From: Opitutus sp. GAS368
GTDB taxonomy: Bacteria; Verrucomicrobiota; Verrucomicrobiia; Opitutales; UBA953
Length of the DNA: 50,172 nucleotides
Reading direction: 5' to 3'
Assembly (NCBI GenBank): GCA_943330755.2
Contig: CALQIY020000003.1
Location: 1-50,172 of the forward strand
Shown in pieces: positions 25,507 to 33,080 of this stretch. The stretch's first letter is position 1; every line of letters begins with the position of its first letter. The translations under genes and the position numbers were made by a program. Below the pieces are notes generated by a model, which saw nothing but the letters and a program-made list of their open reading frames with translations, was not told the origin of the DNA and did not search any database.

Positions 25507-25842
25507 TTAGTCCTTGGTGATGTTGTAGACCGACGGGATCGACACGCCGAGTTCGGCGGCGATTTCACGCACCGGGGAACCCTTCTTGCGCATGGCCTTG
25601 GCCTTGGCGCGCATCGCATCGCTGATCTGGGCGCGAGCCCGGTTCGGGCGCGAGAGGAGCTTCAGGAGGCGCCGGGCCAATTCATTCTTGGACAAAGCGG
25701 CGACTTCCTTTTCGAGGGCCGAGTGCCGGTCCGAGTTTTCCATATCCCAGGACTGGACGGCGAGGTCGCGAGCACGGGAGAGGGTCGCACGGACAAAGGC
25801 GTCTTTGGTCGTGAAATTGCTGGGGGTTAGGTCGATTTTCAT
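25507..25842 (-). CDS. Small helix-turn-helix DNA-binding protein
   Basis: A 111-residue basic protein. The C-terminus (about 88-108, KGSPVREIAAELGVSIPSVYN) is a clear helix-turn-helix of the resolvase/Hin or HTH_7 type, where it usually contacts DNA. The N-terminal 80 residues are charged and helical with no recognisable catalytic domain, so it is not a recombinase. It may be a regulator or a remnant DNA-binding module. It is followed by aat 38 bases downstream. The upstream region to nadA is the most AT-rich part of the window and carries a perfect TATAAT on this strand at 25920-25915. Confidence 0.82.
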   Translation of the reverse strand: MKIDLTPSNFTTKDAFVRATLSRARDLAVQSWDMENSDRHSALEKEVAALSKNELARRLLKLLSRPNRARAQISDAMRAKAKAMRKKGSPVREIAAELGVSIPSVYNITKD

Positions 25843-25914
25843 TGGGAAAGTGAAATGAGTGGTTTTGAGGGCGCTGGGCACCCCTCGTACAACCCGCTTA
25901 CTTCCCCAAAGTTT

Positions 25915-25920
25915 ATTATA
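25915..25920 (-). promoter_or_regulatory. Candidate -10 element of the HTH gene
   Basis: TATAAT on the minus strand, 73 bases before the start codon of the small HTH gene, in the AT-rich gap 25843-26002. A TTGACT lies upstream but only 9 bases away, so a properly spaced -35 is not evident. The rest of the gap shows no further structure beyond the nadA terminator candidate. Confidence 0.4.
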
Positions 25921-25971
25921 ATTCAGGGAAGTCAAACCCCCCTTCCCGTTTTTGACTAATTATTTACCTTA

Positions 25972-26009
25972 TTAAAAACACCGATAAACCCCTTAAACAC
26001 TGCTATCGG
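25972..26009 (-). terminator. Candidate terminator of nadA
   Basis: On the minus strand CCGATA (26009-26004) can pair with TATCGG (25986-25981) and is followed by TGTTTTTAAT. The stem is only 6 bp with a 17-base loop and starts within the nadA stop region, so this is a weak call supported mainly by the T run and position. Confidence 0.4.
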
Positions 26010-26980
26010 CTCCACTCCAGCATGCGGCGGAGCGGGACCTCGGCCGCGACGCGAACGGCCTCCGGCAGCGTGATTTCCGGGGTGCCGTTTTTTAGGCAGT
26101 CCCGCACCTTCTGCAGGGTGTTCATCTTCATGAAACGGCATTCGTTGCAGGCGCAACGGTCCGTCGGGGCCGCGACAAAGGTCTTGGTCGGCACCTCGCG
26201 GCGGAGGCGATGGATCATGCCGGACTCGGTCGTGACGATGAGGGTGTCCGCCTTTTGTTGGCGGCTCCACTCGACCATGAGTTCGGTGGAGCAGACCATG
26301 TCCGCGAGGTCGCGGACGGCTTCGGTGCACTCCGGGTGGGCGACCACCGGGGCGCCCGGGTGGGCGGCTTTGGCGCGCAGCAACGCTCCGGGCGTGAACT
26401 GCACGTGGGCGTAGCAGTTGCCTGGCCAGAGCTGCATGGAACGGCCGGTCTTCTTGGCGACCCACTGGCCGAGATTCTGGTCGGGCACGAAAAGGATCGG
26501 GCGGTCGGCGGGGACCTTGTTGACGATCTTGGAAGCGTTGCCGCTGGTCACGATGACGTCGCAGAGGGCTTTCACCGCGGCGCTGCAATTGATGTACGCG
26601 ACGACGTAAAGGTCCGGTTGCGCCGCCTTGAGCGCGGCGAGTTTTTCCGCGGGGCAGGAGTCCGCCAGGGAGCAACCGGCTTCGAGGTCGGGCAGCAGCA
26701 CGCGCCGGCTCGGGTTCACGATCTTGGCCGTTTCGGCCATGAAGTGCACGCCGCAGAAGACGATGGTGGACTGCTTCGCCTCCGCGGCCTTGTAGGCGAG
26801 GCCGAGCGAATCGCCGACGTAATCGGCGACGCCTTGGATGTCCTCGCACTGGTAGTTGTGGGCGAGGATGATCGCATCCTTCTCTTTCTTGAGGGCGAGG
26901 ACTTCGCGTTGCAGGTCGCTCAGCGGGAGGCCGCCGGCGGGCAGGGGAGGGAAGACCGTGGCGGTCGGGTAAGGAATCAT
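26003..26980 (-). CDS. nadA: Quinolinate synthase A
   Basis: A 325-residue 4Fe-4S enzyme condensing iminoaspartate with dihydroxyacetone phosphate to quinolinate in NAD synthesis. Conserved features: AIILAHNYQCEDIQGVADYV, FCGVHFMAETAKI, LLPDLEAGCSLADSC, YINCSAAVKA, TSGNA, and VAHPECTEAVRDLADMV. CACNECRFMKMNTL near residues 276-289 supplies the last cluster cysteine region. Its start codon overlaps the stop of the Fur-family gene by 4 bases, so the regulator and the iron-sulfur enzyme are co-translated. nadB and nadC are not in the window. Confidence 0.96.
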   Translation of the reverse strand: MIPYPTATVFPPLPAGGLPLSDLQREVLALKKEKDAIILAHNYQCEDIQGVADYVGDSLGLAYKAAEAKQSTIVFCGVHFMAETAKIVNPSRRVLLPDLEAGCSLADSCPAEKLAALKAAQPDLYVVAYINCSAAVKALCDVIVTSGNASKIVNKVPADRPILFVPDQNLGQWVAKKTGRSMQLWPGNCYAHVQFTPGALLRAKAAHPGAPVVAHPECTEAVRDLADMVCSTELMVEWSRQQKADTLIVTTESGMIHRLRREVPTKTFVAAPTDRCACNECRFMKMNTLQKVRDCLKNGTPEITLPEAVRVAAEVPLRRMLEWSR

Positions 26981-27450
26981 GGACGAAGGGCTTTACGTTT
27001 TTGGCAACGTTCGCAAAGGGCGGTGACTTGGAGTTTCTGGGAAATCGGTTTCATGCCGTGCTTGGCGGCGACGGCTTTGCCGTACCATTCCATGAACGGT
27101 GCGTCGACCTCGACGATGGTATCGCAGCTTTCGCAGACGAGCTGGGCGCGGAAGGTGGAGGAGCCGATTTCGGCCAAGTAATACTTATGGTCGCGACCGA
27201 CATCGATTTCGCGGATGATGTGCCCGCCGATGAGCAAGGGGAGGGCCCGGTAGATGGTCGCCCGCGAGACGGTGCGATCGAGCGACCGGGATTTCTTGAG
27301 CAGGTCTTCGGCGGTGTAGTGCCCCGGGATGCTCCGGGCCGCCTCGAAGACGGCCATCCGCTGGCGGGTGGCCCGCAGGCCCTGTTCGGCGATGTAGGCC
27401 CGGAAGGCGTCCGATTGCTCGGGGGAATCTGGAGGGGTGGCCTTGGGCAT
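26977..27450 (-). CDS. Fur-family transcriptional regulator lacking the His cluster
   Basis: A 157-residue Fur-fold protein (from the ATG at 27450; a GTG at 27465 would add five residues). The N-terminal winged helix shows LRATRQRMAVFEAARSI, HYTAEDLLKKS and VSRATIYRALPLL. The C-terminal domain keeps both structural zinc CxxC pairs (C106/C109 in CESC and C146/C149 in CERC). The regulatory metal motif that normally reads HHDHLIC is FRAQLVC (100-106), so the His ligands are missing. Metal or peroxide sensing in the classical way is therefore doubtful. It is translationally coupled to nadA and divergent from the DAHP synthase gene. Confidence 0.9.
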   Translation of the reverse strand: MPKATPPDSPEQSDAFRAYIAEQGLRATRQRMAVFEAARSIPGHYTAEDLLKKSRSLDRTVSRATIYRALPLLIGGHIIREIDVGRDHKYYLAEIGSSTFRAQLVCESCDTIVEVDAPFMEWYGKAVAAKHGMKPISQKLQVTALCERCQKRKALRP

Positions 27451-27478
27451 GTCGAGTTGAGACACTTTTGATACAGCC

Positions 27479-27520
27479 TGGCCCGTCAGTCAATACGGGA
27501 CGAGACATTGACACGGGCCA
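27479..27520. promoter_or_regulatory. Inverted repeat in the fur/aroG divergent region
   Basis: TGGCCCGT (27479-27486) and ACGGGCCA (27513-27520) form a perfect 8-bp inverted repeat with a 26-base spacer. A TTGACA at 27508-27513 overlaps the right arm and could be the -35 of aroG, although the -10 region 17 bases on (TTCATT) is poor. Candidate operator for the adjacent Fur-like protein or another regulator. Confidence 0.4.
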
Positions 27521-27571
27521 GCGTCTGCCCTTCATTTGACGCCCTTTTCCCAACAGGAAAAGCCCTTCCCG

Positions 27572-28642
27572 ATGTACCACAATACGGACGACTTACGCAT
27601 TCGCAGCCGGCTCCCCCTGCTGCCTCCGGCGCTCTTGCTCTCGGAGCTGCGCCCTTCGGAGCGCGCCACCGAGGTCGTCACGGCCGCCCGTAAGGACGCC
27701 GCTGCCATCCTTGCGGGGAAAGATGACCGCCTGCTCGTGATCGTCGGGCCTTGCTCCGTCCATGACCCGAAGGCGGCCATGGAGTACGCCCACTTGCTCC
27801 TCCCGGAAGCCCGTAAGCATACCGAAGACCTCTTGGTCGTCATGCGGGTGTACTTTGAGAAGCCCCGGACGACGGTCGGTTGGAAGGGTCTGATCAACGA
27901 CCCGCAGATCGACGGTTCTTTCCGGATCAACGACGGCCTGCGTCTCGGGCGGCGCCTCTTGGCGGACATCGCCGACCTCGGCTTGCCGTCCGCGAGCGAG
28001 TTCCTCGATCCGATCACGCCCCAGTACCTCGCCGACTTGGTCGCCTATGGCGCCATCGGTGCGCGCACCACGGAAAGCCAGATCCACCGCGAACTCGCCT
28101 CGGGGCTCTCGATGCCCGTCGGCTTCAAGAACGGCACCGACGGTTCCATCCAAGTCGCGGTCGACGCCTGCCTCTCGGCGCGTTCCTCGCACTGGTTCCC
28201 TTCCGTGACCAAGGACGGCGTGGTCTCCATCTTCGAAACCTCGGGCAATCCCGACGCCCACGTCATCCTGCGCGGCGGTTCGCGCACGGGCCCGAATTAC
28301 GGCGCCGAGTTCGTCACCGACGCCGAAGCCCGCCTGCAGAAGGCCGGCATCAACACCCGCCTCATCGTCGATTGTTCCCACGGCAACAGCTCCAAGGACC
28401 ATCGTCGCCAGCCGCTCGTCGCCGCTGACCTCGCGGCGCAGGTCGCCCAGGGTTCCCGCATCCTCGGCGGCGTGATGATCGAAAGCCACCTCGTCGAAGG
28501 CCGGCAGGAATGGAAGGGCCGCGAAGGCTCCACCTACGGTTGCAGCATCACCGATGCCTGCATTTCGTTCGAGCAGACCCGTCCGGTGCTCGACCAACTC
28601 GCCGCCGCCGTCCGCGCCCGTCGCGCTTTGCCCAAGGCCTAA
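27572..28642 (+). CDS. aroG: 3-deoxy-7-phosphoheptulonate synthase, class I (AroF/G/H type)
   Basis: A 356-residue DAHP synthase condensing phosphoenolpyruvate and erythrose 4-phosphate, the first step of the shikimate pathway. It aligns end to end with the E. coli type (350 residues): YHNTDDLRI at the start, VGPCSVHDP with metal ligand Cys61, MRVYFEKPRTTVGWKGLIND, FLDPITPQYLADL, GARTTESQIHRELASGLS, and VMIESHLVEG. The E. coli relatives are feedback-inhibited by Phe, Tyr or Trp; which applies here cannot be read from sequence, so the symbol is by similarity. An upstream in-frame TTG was rejected in favour of the ATG. An Lrp/AsnC regulator and an aminotransferase follow closely. Confidence 0.95.
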   Translation: MYHNTDDLRIRSRLPLLPPALLLSELRPSERATEVVTAARKDAAAILAGKDDRLLVIVGPCSVHDPKAAMEYAHLLLPEARKHTEDLLVVMRVYFEKPRTTVGWKGLINDPQIDGSFRINDGLRLGRRLLADIADLGLPSASEFLDPITPQYLADLVAYGAIGARTTESQIHRELASGLSMPVGFKNGTDGSIQVAVDACLSARSSHWFPSVTKDGVVSIFETSGNPDAHVILRGGSRTGPNYGAEFVTDAEARLQKAGINTRLIVDCSHGNSSKDHRRQPLVAADLAAQVAQGSRILGGVMIESHLVEGRQEWKGREGSTYGCSITDACISFEQTRPVLDQLAAAVRARRALPKA

Positions 28643-28655
28643 TTACCGCACCACC

Positions 28656-29138
28656 ATGAACAACGTACTGAAGCTGCTCCTCGAGGGCGAGCCCCTCGAC
28701 ACCGCCCAAATCGGCAAGATCCTGAACTTGGGTGCCGAGGCCGTGGACCGCGAACTCGCCAGCTTGCGCGCCCAAGGTATTCTGCTCGGCATGCGCGCCG
28801 TGCTCAACCCGAGCTACGAAGCCGAACGCCGCGTGCGCGCCGTCATCGAGATCAAGATCCGCACCGAAGGTACGGGCGGTTTCGACGGCATCGCCGAACG
28901 CATCAGCCAATTCGAACAGGTCGAGAGCTGCTACCTGATGTCCGGCGGCTACGACCTCCTGGTCGTCGTGACGGCCGACAACCTCTACAAGGTGGCCGGC
29001 TTCGTGCATGAGCGCCTCGCCCGCATCGAAGGCGTGCAGGGCACCTCGACGCATTTCTTCCTCCGCGCCTACAAGAAGGACGGCTTCGTCATCACCGATG
29101 AAGGCACGCGCCGCGACCAGCCTTCCGTCAGCCCCTGA
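28656..29138 (+). CDS. Lrp/AsnC-family transcriptional regulator
   Basis: A 160-residue regulator. The N-terminal helix-turn-helix (LDTAQIGKILNLGAEAVDRE, LASLRAQGILLGMRAVLNP) precedes a RAM ligand-binding domain (VRAVIEIKIRTEG, VESCYLMSGGYDLLVVVTAD, VQGTSTHFFLR). Such proteins form octamers or hexadecamers and respond to amino acids. It lies 13 bases after the DAHP synthase gene and 11 bases before the aminotransferase gene, so the three are probably one transcript. An amino-acid-responsive control of that transcript is a reasonable guess from context. Confidence 0.93.
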   Translation: MNNVLKLLLEGEPLDTAQIGKILNLGAEAVDRELASLRAQGILLGMRAVLNPSYEAERRVRAVIEIKIRTEGTGGFDGIAERISQFEQVESCYLMSGGYDLLVVVTADNLYKVAGFVHERLARIEGVQGTSTHFFLRAYKKDGFVITDEGTRRDQPSVSP

Positions 29139-29149
29139 GCCCCGGACCC

Positions 29150-30328
29150 ATGGATGACTCCGCCCGCTTCGTTGCGCAGCACGTCGCTACGCTACCCAAA
29201 TCCGGTATCCGCGATTTCTTCGCCATCGTGTCGAAGATGAAGGACGCGGTCTCGCTCGGCATCGGCGAGCCCGACTTCGTCACCCCCTTCCATATCCGCG
29301 AGGCCGCCATGGCCGCGTTGGAGAAGGGCCGGACGTCCTACACCGATAACCGCGGCACGTTGGCCCTCCGCGAGGAAATCTCCCGCTACGTCGCCCGCAA
29401 TTACGGCCCCGAGTACAATCCGGAAGACGAAATCCTCGTCACGGTCGGCGTCTCCGAAGCCCTCGACGCGTTGCTCCGCGCCACGCTCAACCCCGGCGAC
29501 AAGGTGCTCTACCACGAGCCCTGCTACGTGTCGTATGCGCCGAGCGTGACGCTTTGCCATGCGACCCCCGTGCCGATCCGCACGGTCTCGGGCGATCAGT
29601 TCGCGCTCGACCCCGCGGCCCTCCGCGCCGCTTGGCAGCCGGGCTGCAAGGTGCTCGTCCTGAACTTCCCGACGAACCCGACCGGTGGCACCGCCAACCG
29701 CCAGAAGCTCGAGGAGATCGCCAAGTTCGCGATCGAGAAGGACCTGCTCGTGGCTTCGGACGAAATCTATTCCGAACTGACCTTCGAAGGCGACCACGTG
29801 TCCATCGCGTCCCTGCCGGGCATGCGCGAACGCACGGTCTTCCTGCATGGTTTCTCCAAGGCTTTTGCGATGACCGGCTTCCGCATCGGTTACGCCTGCG
29901 GTCCGGCCGGCGTCATCGACGGCATGCTGAAGATCCACCAGTACGGCATCATGTGCGCTTCCATCATCAGTCAGGAAGCCGCCGTCGAGGCCCTCAAGAA
30001 CGGCCGTGAGTCGATGCTCCACATGCGCGACAAGTACCGGGAACGCCGCGACTTCATCGTCCGCCGTTTCAACGAACTGGGCTTGCCTTGCCACCTGCCG
30101 CGCGGCGCCTTCTACGCCTTCCCCAACATCACCAGCACGGGGTTGGATTCCATGACCTTCGCTTCCCAGCTCTTGGCCGCCCAAAAGGTGGCGATGGTGC
30201 CGGGGACGGCCTTCGGCGCCGCCGGTGCGGGCTTCTGCCGCGCCTCTTTCTCGACCAGTTACGAGCGCATTCACGAGGCCGGCGAGCGGATTGCCCGCTT
30301 CTTGGACACTTTGCCGGCCCGGAAGTAA
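29150..30328 (+). CDS. Class I/II PLP aminotransferase (aromatic or aspartate type)
   Basis: A 392-residue fold-type I aminotransferase. The PLP lysine is Lys237 in HGFSKAFAMTGFRIGY; LNFPTNPTGG (171-180) and the DEIYSEL motif (Asp binding the pyridine nitrogen) are clear. GIGEPDFVTPFHIREA and YTDNRGTLALREEI near the N-terminus are typical of the class I group. The sequence resembles PatA/aromatic aminotransferases. Position after a DAHP synthase and an Lrp regulator suggests a role in phenylalanine/tyrosine synthesis, but aspartate or N-acetyl-diaminopimelate as substrate cannot be excluded. Confidence 0.9.
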   Translation: MDDSARFVAQHVATLPKSGIRDFFAIVSKMKDAVSLGIGEPDFVTPFHIREAAMAALEKGRTSYTDNRGTLALREEISRYVARNYGPEYNPEDEILVTVGVSEALDALLRATLNPGDKVLYHEPCYVSYAPSVTLCHATPVPIRTVSGDQFALDPAALRAAWQPGCKVLVLNFPTNPTGGTANRQKLEEIAKFAIEKDLLVASDEIYSELTFEGDHVSIASLPGMRERTVFLHGFSKAFAMTGFRIGYACGPAGVIDGMLKIHQYGIMCASIISQEAAVEALKNGRESMLHMRDKYRERRDFIVRRFNELGLPCHLPRGAFYAFPNITSTGLDSMTFASQLLAAQKVAMVPGTAFGAAGAGFCRASFSTSYERIHEAGERIARFLDTLPARK

Positions 30329-30375
30329 GCATCCTTGCTTGCCTGCGGGGCGGGAGGTCGTGACTGTCCTCGTTC

Positions 30376-32046
30376 ATGGAACGGAACACAGCACTTTCCC
30401 GGGCAGTAGCCATCGTGGGCCGTCCCAACGTCGGCAAGAGCCGGCTTTTCAACCGCATCGTCGGTCGACGCATCTCGATCGTGCACGACCAGCCTGGGGT
30501 GACCCGCGATTTGATCACGGCCGATGTCTCGGAAGGGCGTTACACCTTGATGGATACCGGCGGTATCGGTCTCTATAAGGCCGAATTGACGCCGAAGGTC
30601 GTCGCCGCGGCCGTCGAAGAGCAGGTGGACTTCGCCCTCGCCGCCGCCAGCCTCGTGTTGCTGATCGTGGATGCCTCCGAAGGCTGCGCGCCGCTCGACA
30701 TGGAAGTCGCCGCGAAGCTTCGCCAGGCCGGCAAGAACGTCGTCGTGGTCGCGAACAAGGCCGACACCGAGGAGCGTGACCGCCAAGTGGGCGAGTTCTA
30801 TGCCTTGGGCTTCGGCGACCCTTTCCTCGTCTCGGCCGAACACGGTCGCGGCATGGCGGAACTCTGCGCCCTGATCCTCAAGAAGCTCGGGCCTGCTCCG
30901 GTCGAGCCCGTCACTTCCACGCCGCACCCGATCCGCCTCGCGCTCGCCGGTCGTCCGAACGTGGGCAAGAGTTCCTTGGGCAACCGTCTCCTCGGCGGCT
31001 CGCGCCTCATCGTCAGCGAAATCGCCGGCACCACGCGCGATCCCGTGCGCTCGCGCCTGGCCCGCGCCAAGTCCGACGGTTCCAAGACGGAATTCGTCCT
31101 CGTCGATACGGCGGGTCGCCGGACCGCGAACAAGCGCGACACCCTCGACTTCTTTTCCCAGATCCGCGCGAACGAGATCCTCGCCGATACCGACGTGGTC
31201 TTCCTCGTGCTGGATGCCCAGCAGGGCGTGACGCGCATCGATAAGCAGCTCGCCGGCGAGCTCGCCTTGATCGGTTGCGGTCTCGTCGTCGTGGTCAACA
31301 AGTGGGACTTGGCGAAGGAAGCTTTCCGGGCCGATGCCCTCAGCGGCTTCGAGGACGAAGAGGAATTCCGCGCGAAGTTCCGCGCGGCCATCCGTCGCGA
31401 GCTCTTCTTCCTGCCGGATCCGCCCATCTGCTTCGTCTCCGCGAAGACGGGCCTGCGGGCCGACGACTTGCTCGACGCCGCCGAAGGCGTGTACATCCGC
31501 GCCGGCGCCACCATCCCGACGGGCCGCATCAACCGCGTCATCCAGGACCTCATGGTCAAGCGTCCCCCGCGGATGGTCTCGGGCCGCCGCTTCAAGTGCT
31601 ACTACGTCACGCAGGTGTCGCGCCGTCCGATCCGCTTCCGCATGTTCTGCAATTCGGAAGAGCGCCTGGAAGAGGCTTATCAGCGTTTCTTGGTGAAGGG
31701 CATCCACGAAGGTTTCGAACTTTCGGGCGTGCCCGTCTTCATCGACGTGGTCGGTAAGCCCAAGCAGGAAGGCCGCAAGTATTTCGCCCCTCCGGGCACG
31801 CGTCACGAAGGCGGCGCCACCAGCATCGAAGGTTCGGCTGCGCCCGCGCACATCGCCAAGCCGGCGCCCGGCGCCAAGGCTCGTCCGGCCAAGTCGGCGG
31901 GGGCTGCGGCCAAGGGTAAGATCCGCGGCGGCAACTCCGGCAAGATCGGCAAGGGTGGCTCGAAGGCCTCGAATAAGAAAGCATTCACGCGCTGGGACAA
32001 GCCCCGTTCCCTCAAGGGACGCGCGGCCCGTCAGGCCCGCAAATAA
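30376..32046 (+). CDS. der: GTPase Der (EngA), with basic C-terminal tail
   Basis: A 556-residue protein with two GTPase domains in tandem, required for 50S ribosome assembly. G1 loops are GRPNVGKS at 15-22 and again at 192-199; DTGG (60-63) and DTAGRR are the G3 motifs; NKAD and NKWD the G4 motifs. A KH-like domain follows (about 375-465). E. coli Der has 490 residues; here an Ala/Gly/Lys-rich tail of about 80 residues (from about 475, ending KGRAARQARK) is added, probably contacting rRNA. It lies 47 bases after the aminotransferase and 3 bases before fmt. Confidence 0.96.
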   Translation: MERNTALSRAVAIVGRPNVGKSRLFNRIVGRRISIVHDQPGVTRDLITADVSEGRYTLMDTGGIGLYKAELTPKVVAAAVEEQVDFALAAASLVLLIVDASEGCAPLDMEVAAKLRQAGKNVVVVANKADTEERDRQVGEFYALGFGDPFLVSAEHGRGMAELCALILKKLGPAPVEPVTSTPHPIRLALAGRPNVGKSSLGNRLLGGSRLIVSEIAGTTRDPVRSRLARAKSDGSKTEFVLVDTAGRRTANKRDTLDFFSQIRANEILADTDVVFLVLDAQQGVTRIDKQLAGELALIGCGLVVVVNKWDLAKEAFRADALSGFEDEEEFRAKFRAAIRRELFFLPDPPICFVSAKTGLRADDLLDAAEGVYIRAGATIPTGRINRVIQDLMVKRPPRMVSGRRFKCYYVTQVSRRPIRFRMFCNSEERLEEAYQRFLVKGIHEGFELSGVPVFIDVVGKPKQEGRKYFAPPGTRHEGGATSIEGSAAPAHIAKPAPGAKARPAKSAGAAAKGKIRGGNSGKIGKGGSKASNKKAFTRWDKPRSLKGRAARQARK

Positions 32047-32049
32047 ACG

Positions 32050-33042
32050 ATGCGGCACCGCCTCGTCCTGCTGGGTTCGGATGAAATCGCGCTGGCGGCG
32101 TTTGTCGCCGCGCGAGCCCTCCCAGCGGTCGAGGTCGTCGCCGTCTATTCGCAGCCCGATCGTCCCTCGGGCCGTGGTCAGGAGGTCCGTCCGAATCCCG
32201 TGGCGGCCTGGGCCCGGCAGGAAGGTCTCACCCTGCTGCAGCCCGAGAAGCTCTCGGCGGAAGATGCCGTCCACTTGCGCGCGTTGGAGGTCACCCTCGG
32301 CGTGGTCATGGCCTACGGCCAGATCCTCAAGGATGATTTCCTGCAGGCCCCGCGGTTGGGCTTGGTGAATTTTCACGGCTCCCTGTTGCCGGCCTTGCGC
32401 GGTGCGACGCCCGTCGAGGGCGCTTTGGCCGCCGGCTTGGCGGAGACGGGGGTCTCGTTGCAACAGGTGGTGCGTAAACTGGATGCCGGCCCCTTGCATG
32501 CCTCGGCCACGTTGACGATTGCCCCCCATGAAGGCCGGGCGGCGCTGCGTGCCCGTCTGGGAGCCCTGGCGGGGGAGCTGGCGACTCGCGCCTTACCCGC
32601 CATCTTGGCGGGCACCTCCGTGCCGGTGCCGCAGGCTGAAGCGCACGTCAGTTACACCCGTCGACTCACCCGGCAGGATGCGGCGCTCGATTTCAGCGCG
32701 CCCGCCCGGCTGCTCGCGGGGCGCATCGCCGCGATGGAAGGGTGGCCCGGGAGCACGTTCGAATGCAACGGTGTCATCGTCAAGGTCGGTGCCGCCCACG
32801 CCGTCACCGCCGGCGGGGTGGCGCCCGCCGGGACCATCTTGTCGGCGGATAAGTCCGGCGTGCTGATCGCCTGTGGCGCGGAGGCGTGTTTGTTGACGCA
32901 TCTGCAACGACCCGGCGGCAAGATGTTGCCGGCCGGGGAGTTCTTGGCGGGCTTCCCGTTGGCGGTCGGCACGCGGCTGCCCTCCGTCGTGATGCCGCCC
33001 TTGATCGCTTCCGCGCCGTTTCCGCGTCCGCCCAAGCCATAA
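32050..33042 (+). CDS. fmt: Methionyl-tRNA formyltransferase
   Basis: A 330-residue enzyme that formylates initiator Met-tRNA from 10-formyl-tetrahydrofolate. The catalytic Asn, His and Asp are at N107 and H109 (LVNFHGSLLPALRG) and D145 (RKLDAGPL). QPDRPSGRGQEVRPNPV is the conserved N-terminal loop. The C-terminal OB-like tRNA-binding domain starts near 205. The usual HASLLP reads HGSLLP here, a conservative change. The gene starts 3 bases after der. fmt is often next to def; here it sits between der and lpt genes. Confidence 0.94.
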   Translation: MRHRLVLLGSDEIALAAFVAARALPAVEVVAVYSQPDRPSGRGQEVRPNPVAAWARQEGLTLLQPEKLSAEDAVHLRALEVTLGVVMAYGQILKDDFLQAPRLGLVNFHGSLLPALRGATPVEGALAAGLAETGVSLQQVVRKLDAGPLHASATLTIAPHEGRAALRARLGALAGELATRALPAILAGTSVPVPQAEAHVSYTRRLTRQDAALDFSAPARLLAGRIAAMEGWPGSTFECNGVIVKVGAAHAVTAGGVAPAGTILSADKSGVLIACGAEACLLTHLQRPGGKMLPAGEFLAGFPLAVGTRLPSVVMPPLIASAPFPRPPKP

Positions 33043-33080
33043 GCGCTTGATTTAAGGGCCGTGGTGGGGTGTCATTACGC

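Noticed and set aside
30271-32529. A 752-codon minus-strand open frame opposite der and fmt
   Set aside because: Antisense to two strong gene calls, low-complexity composition, no domain.
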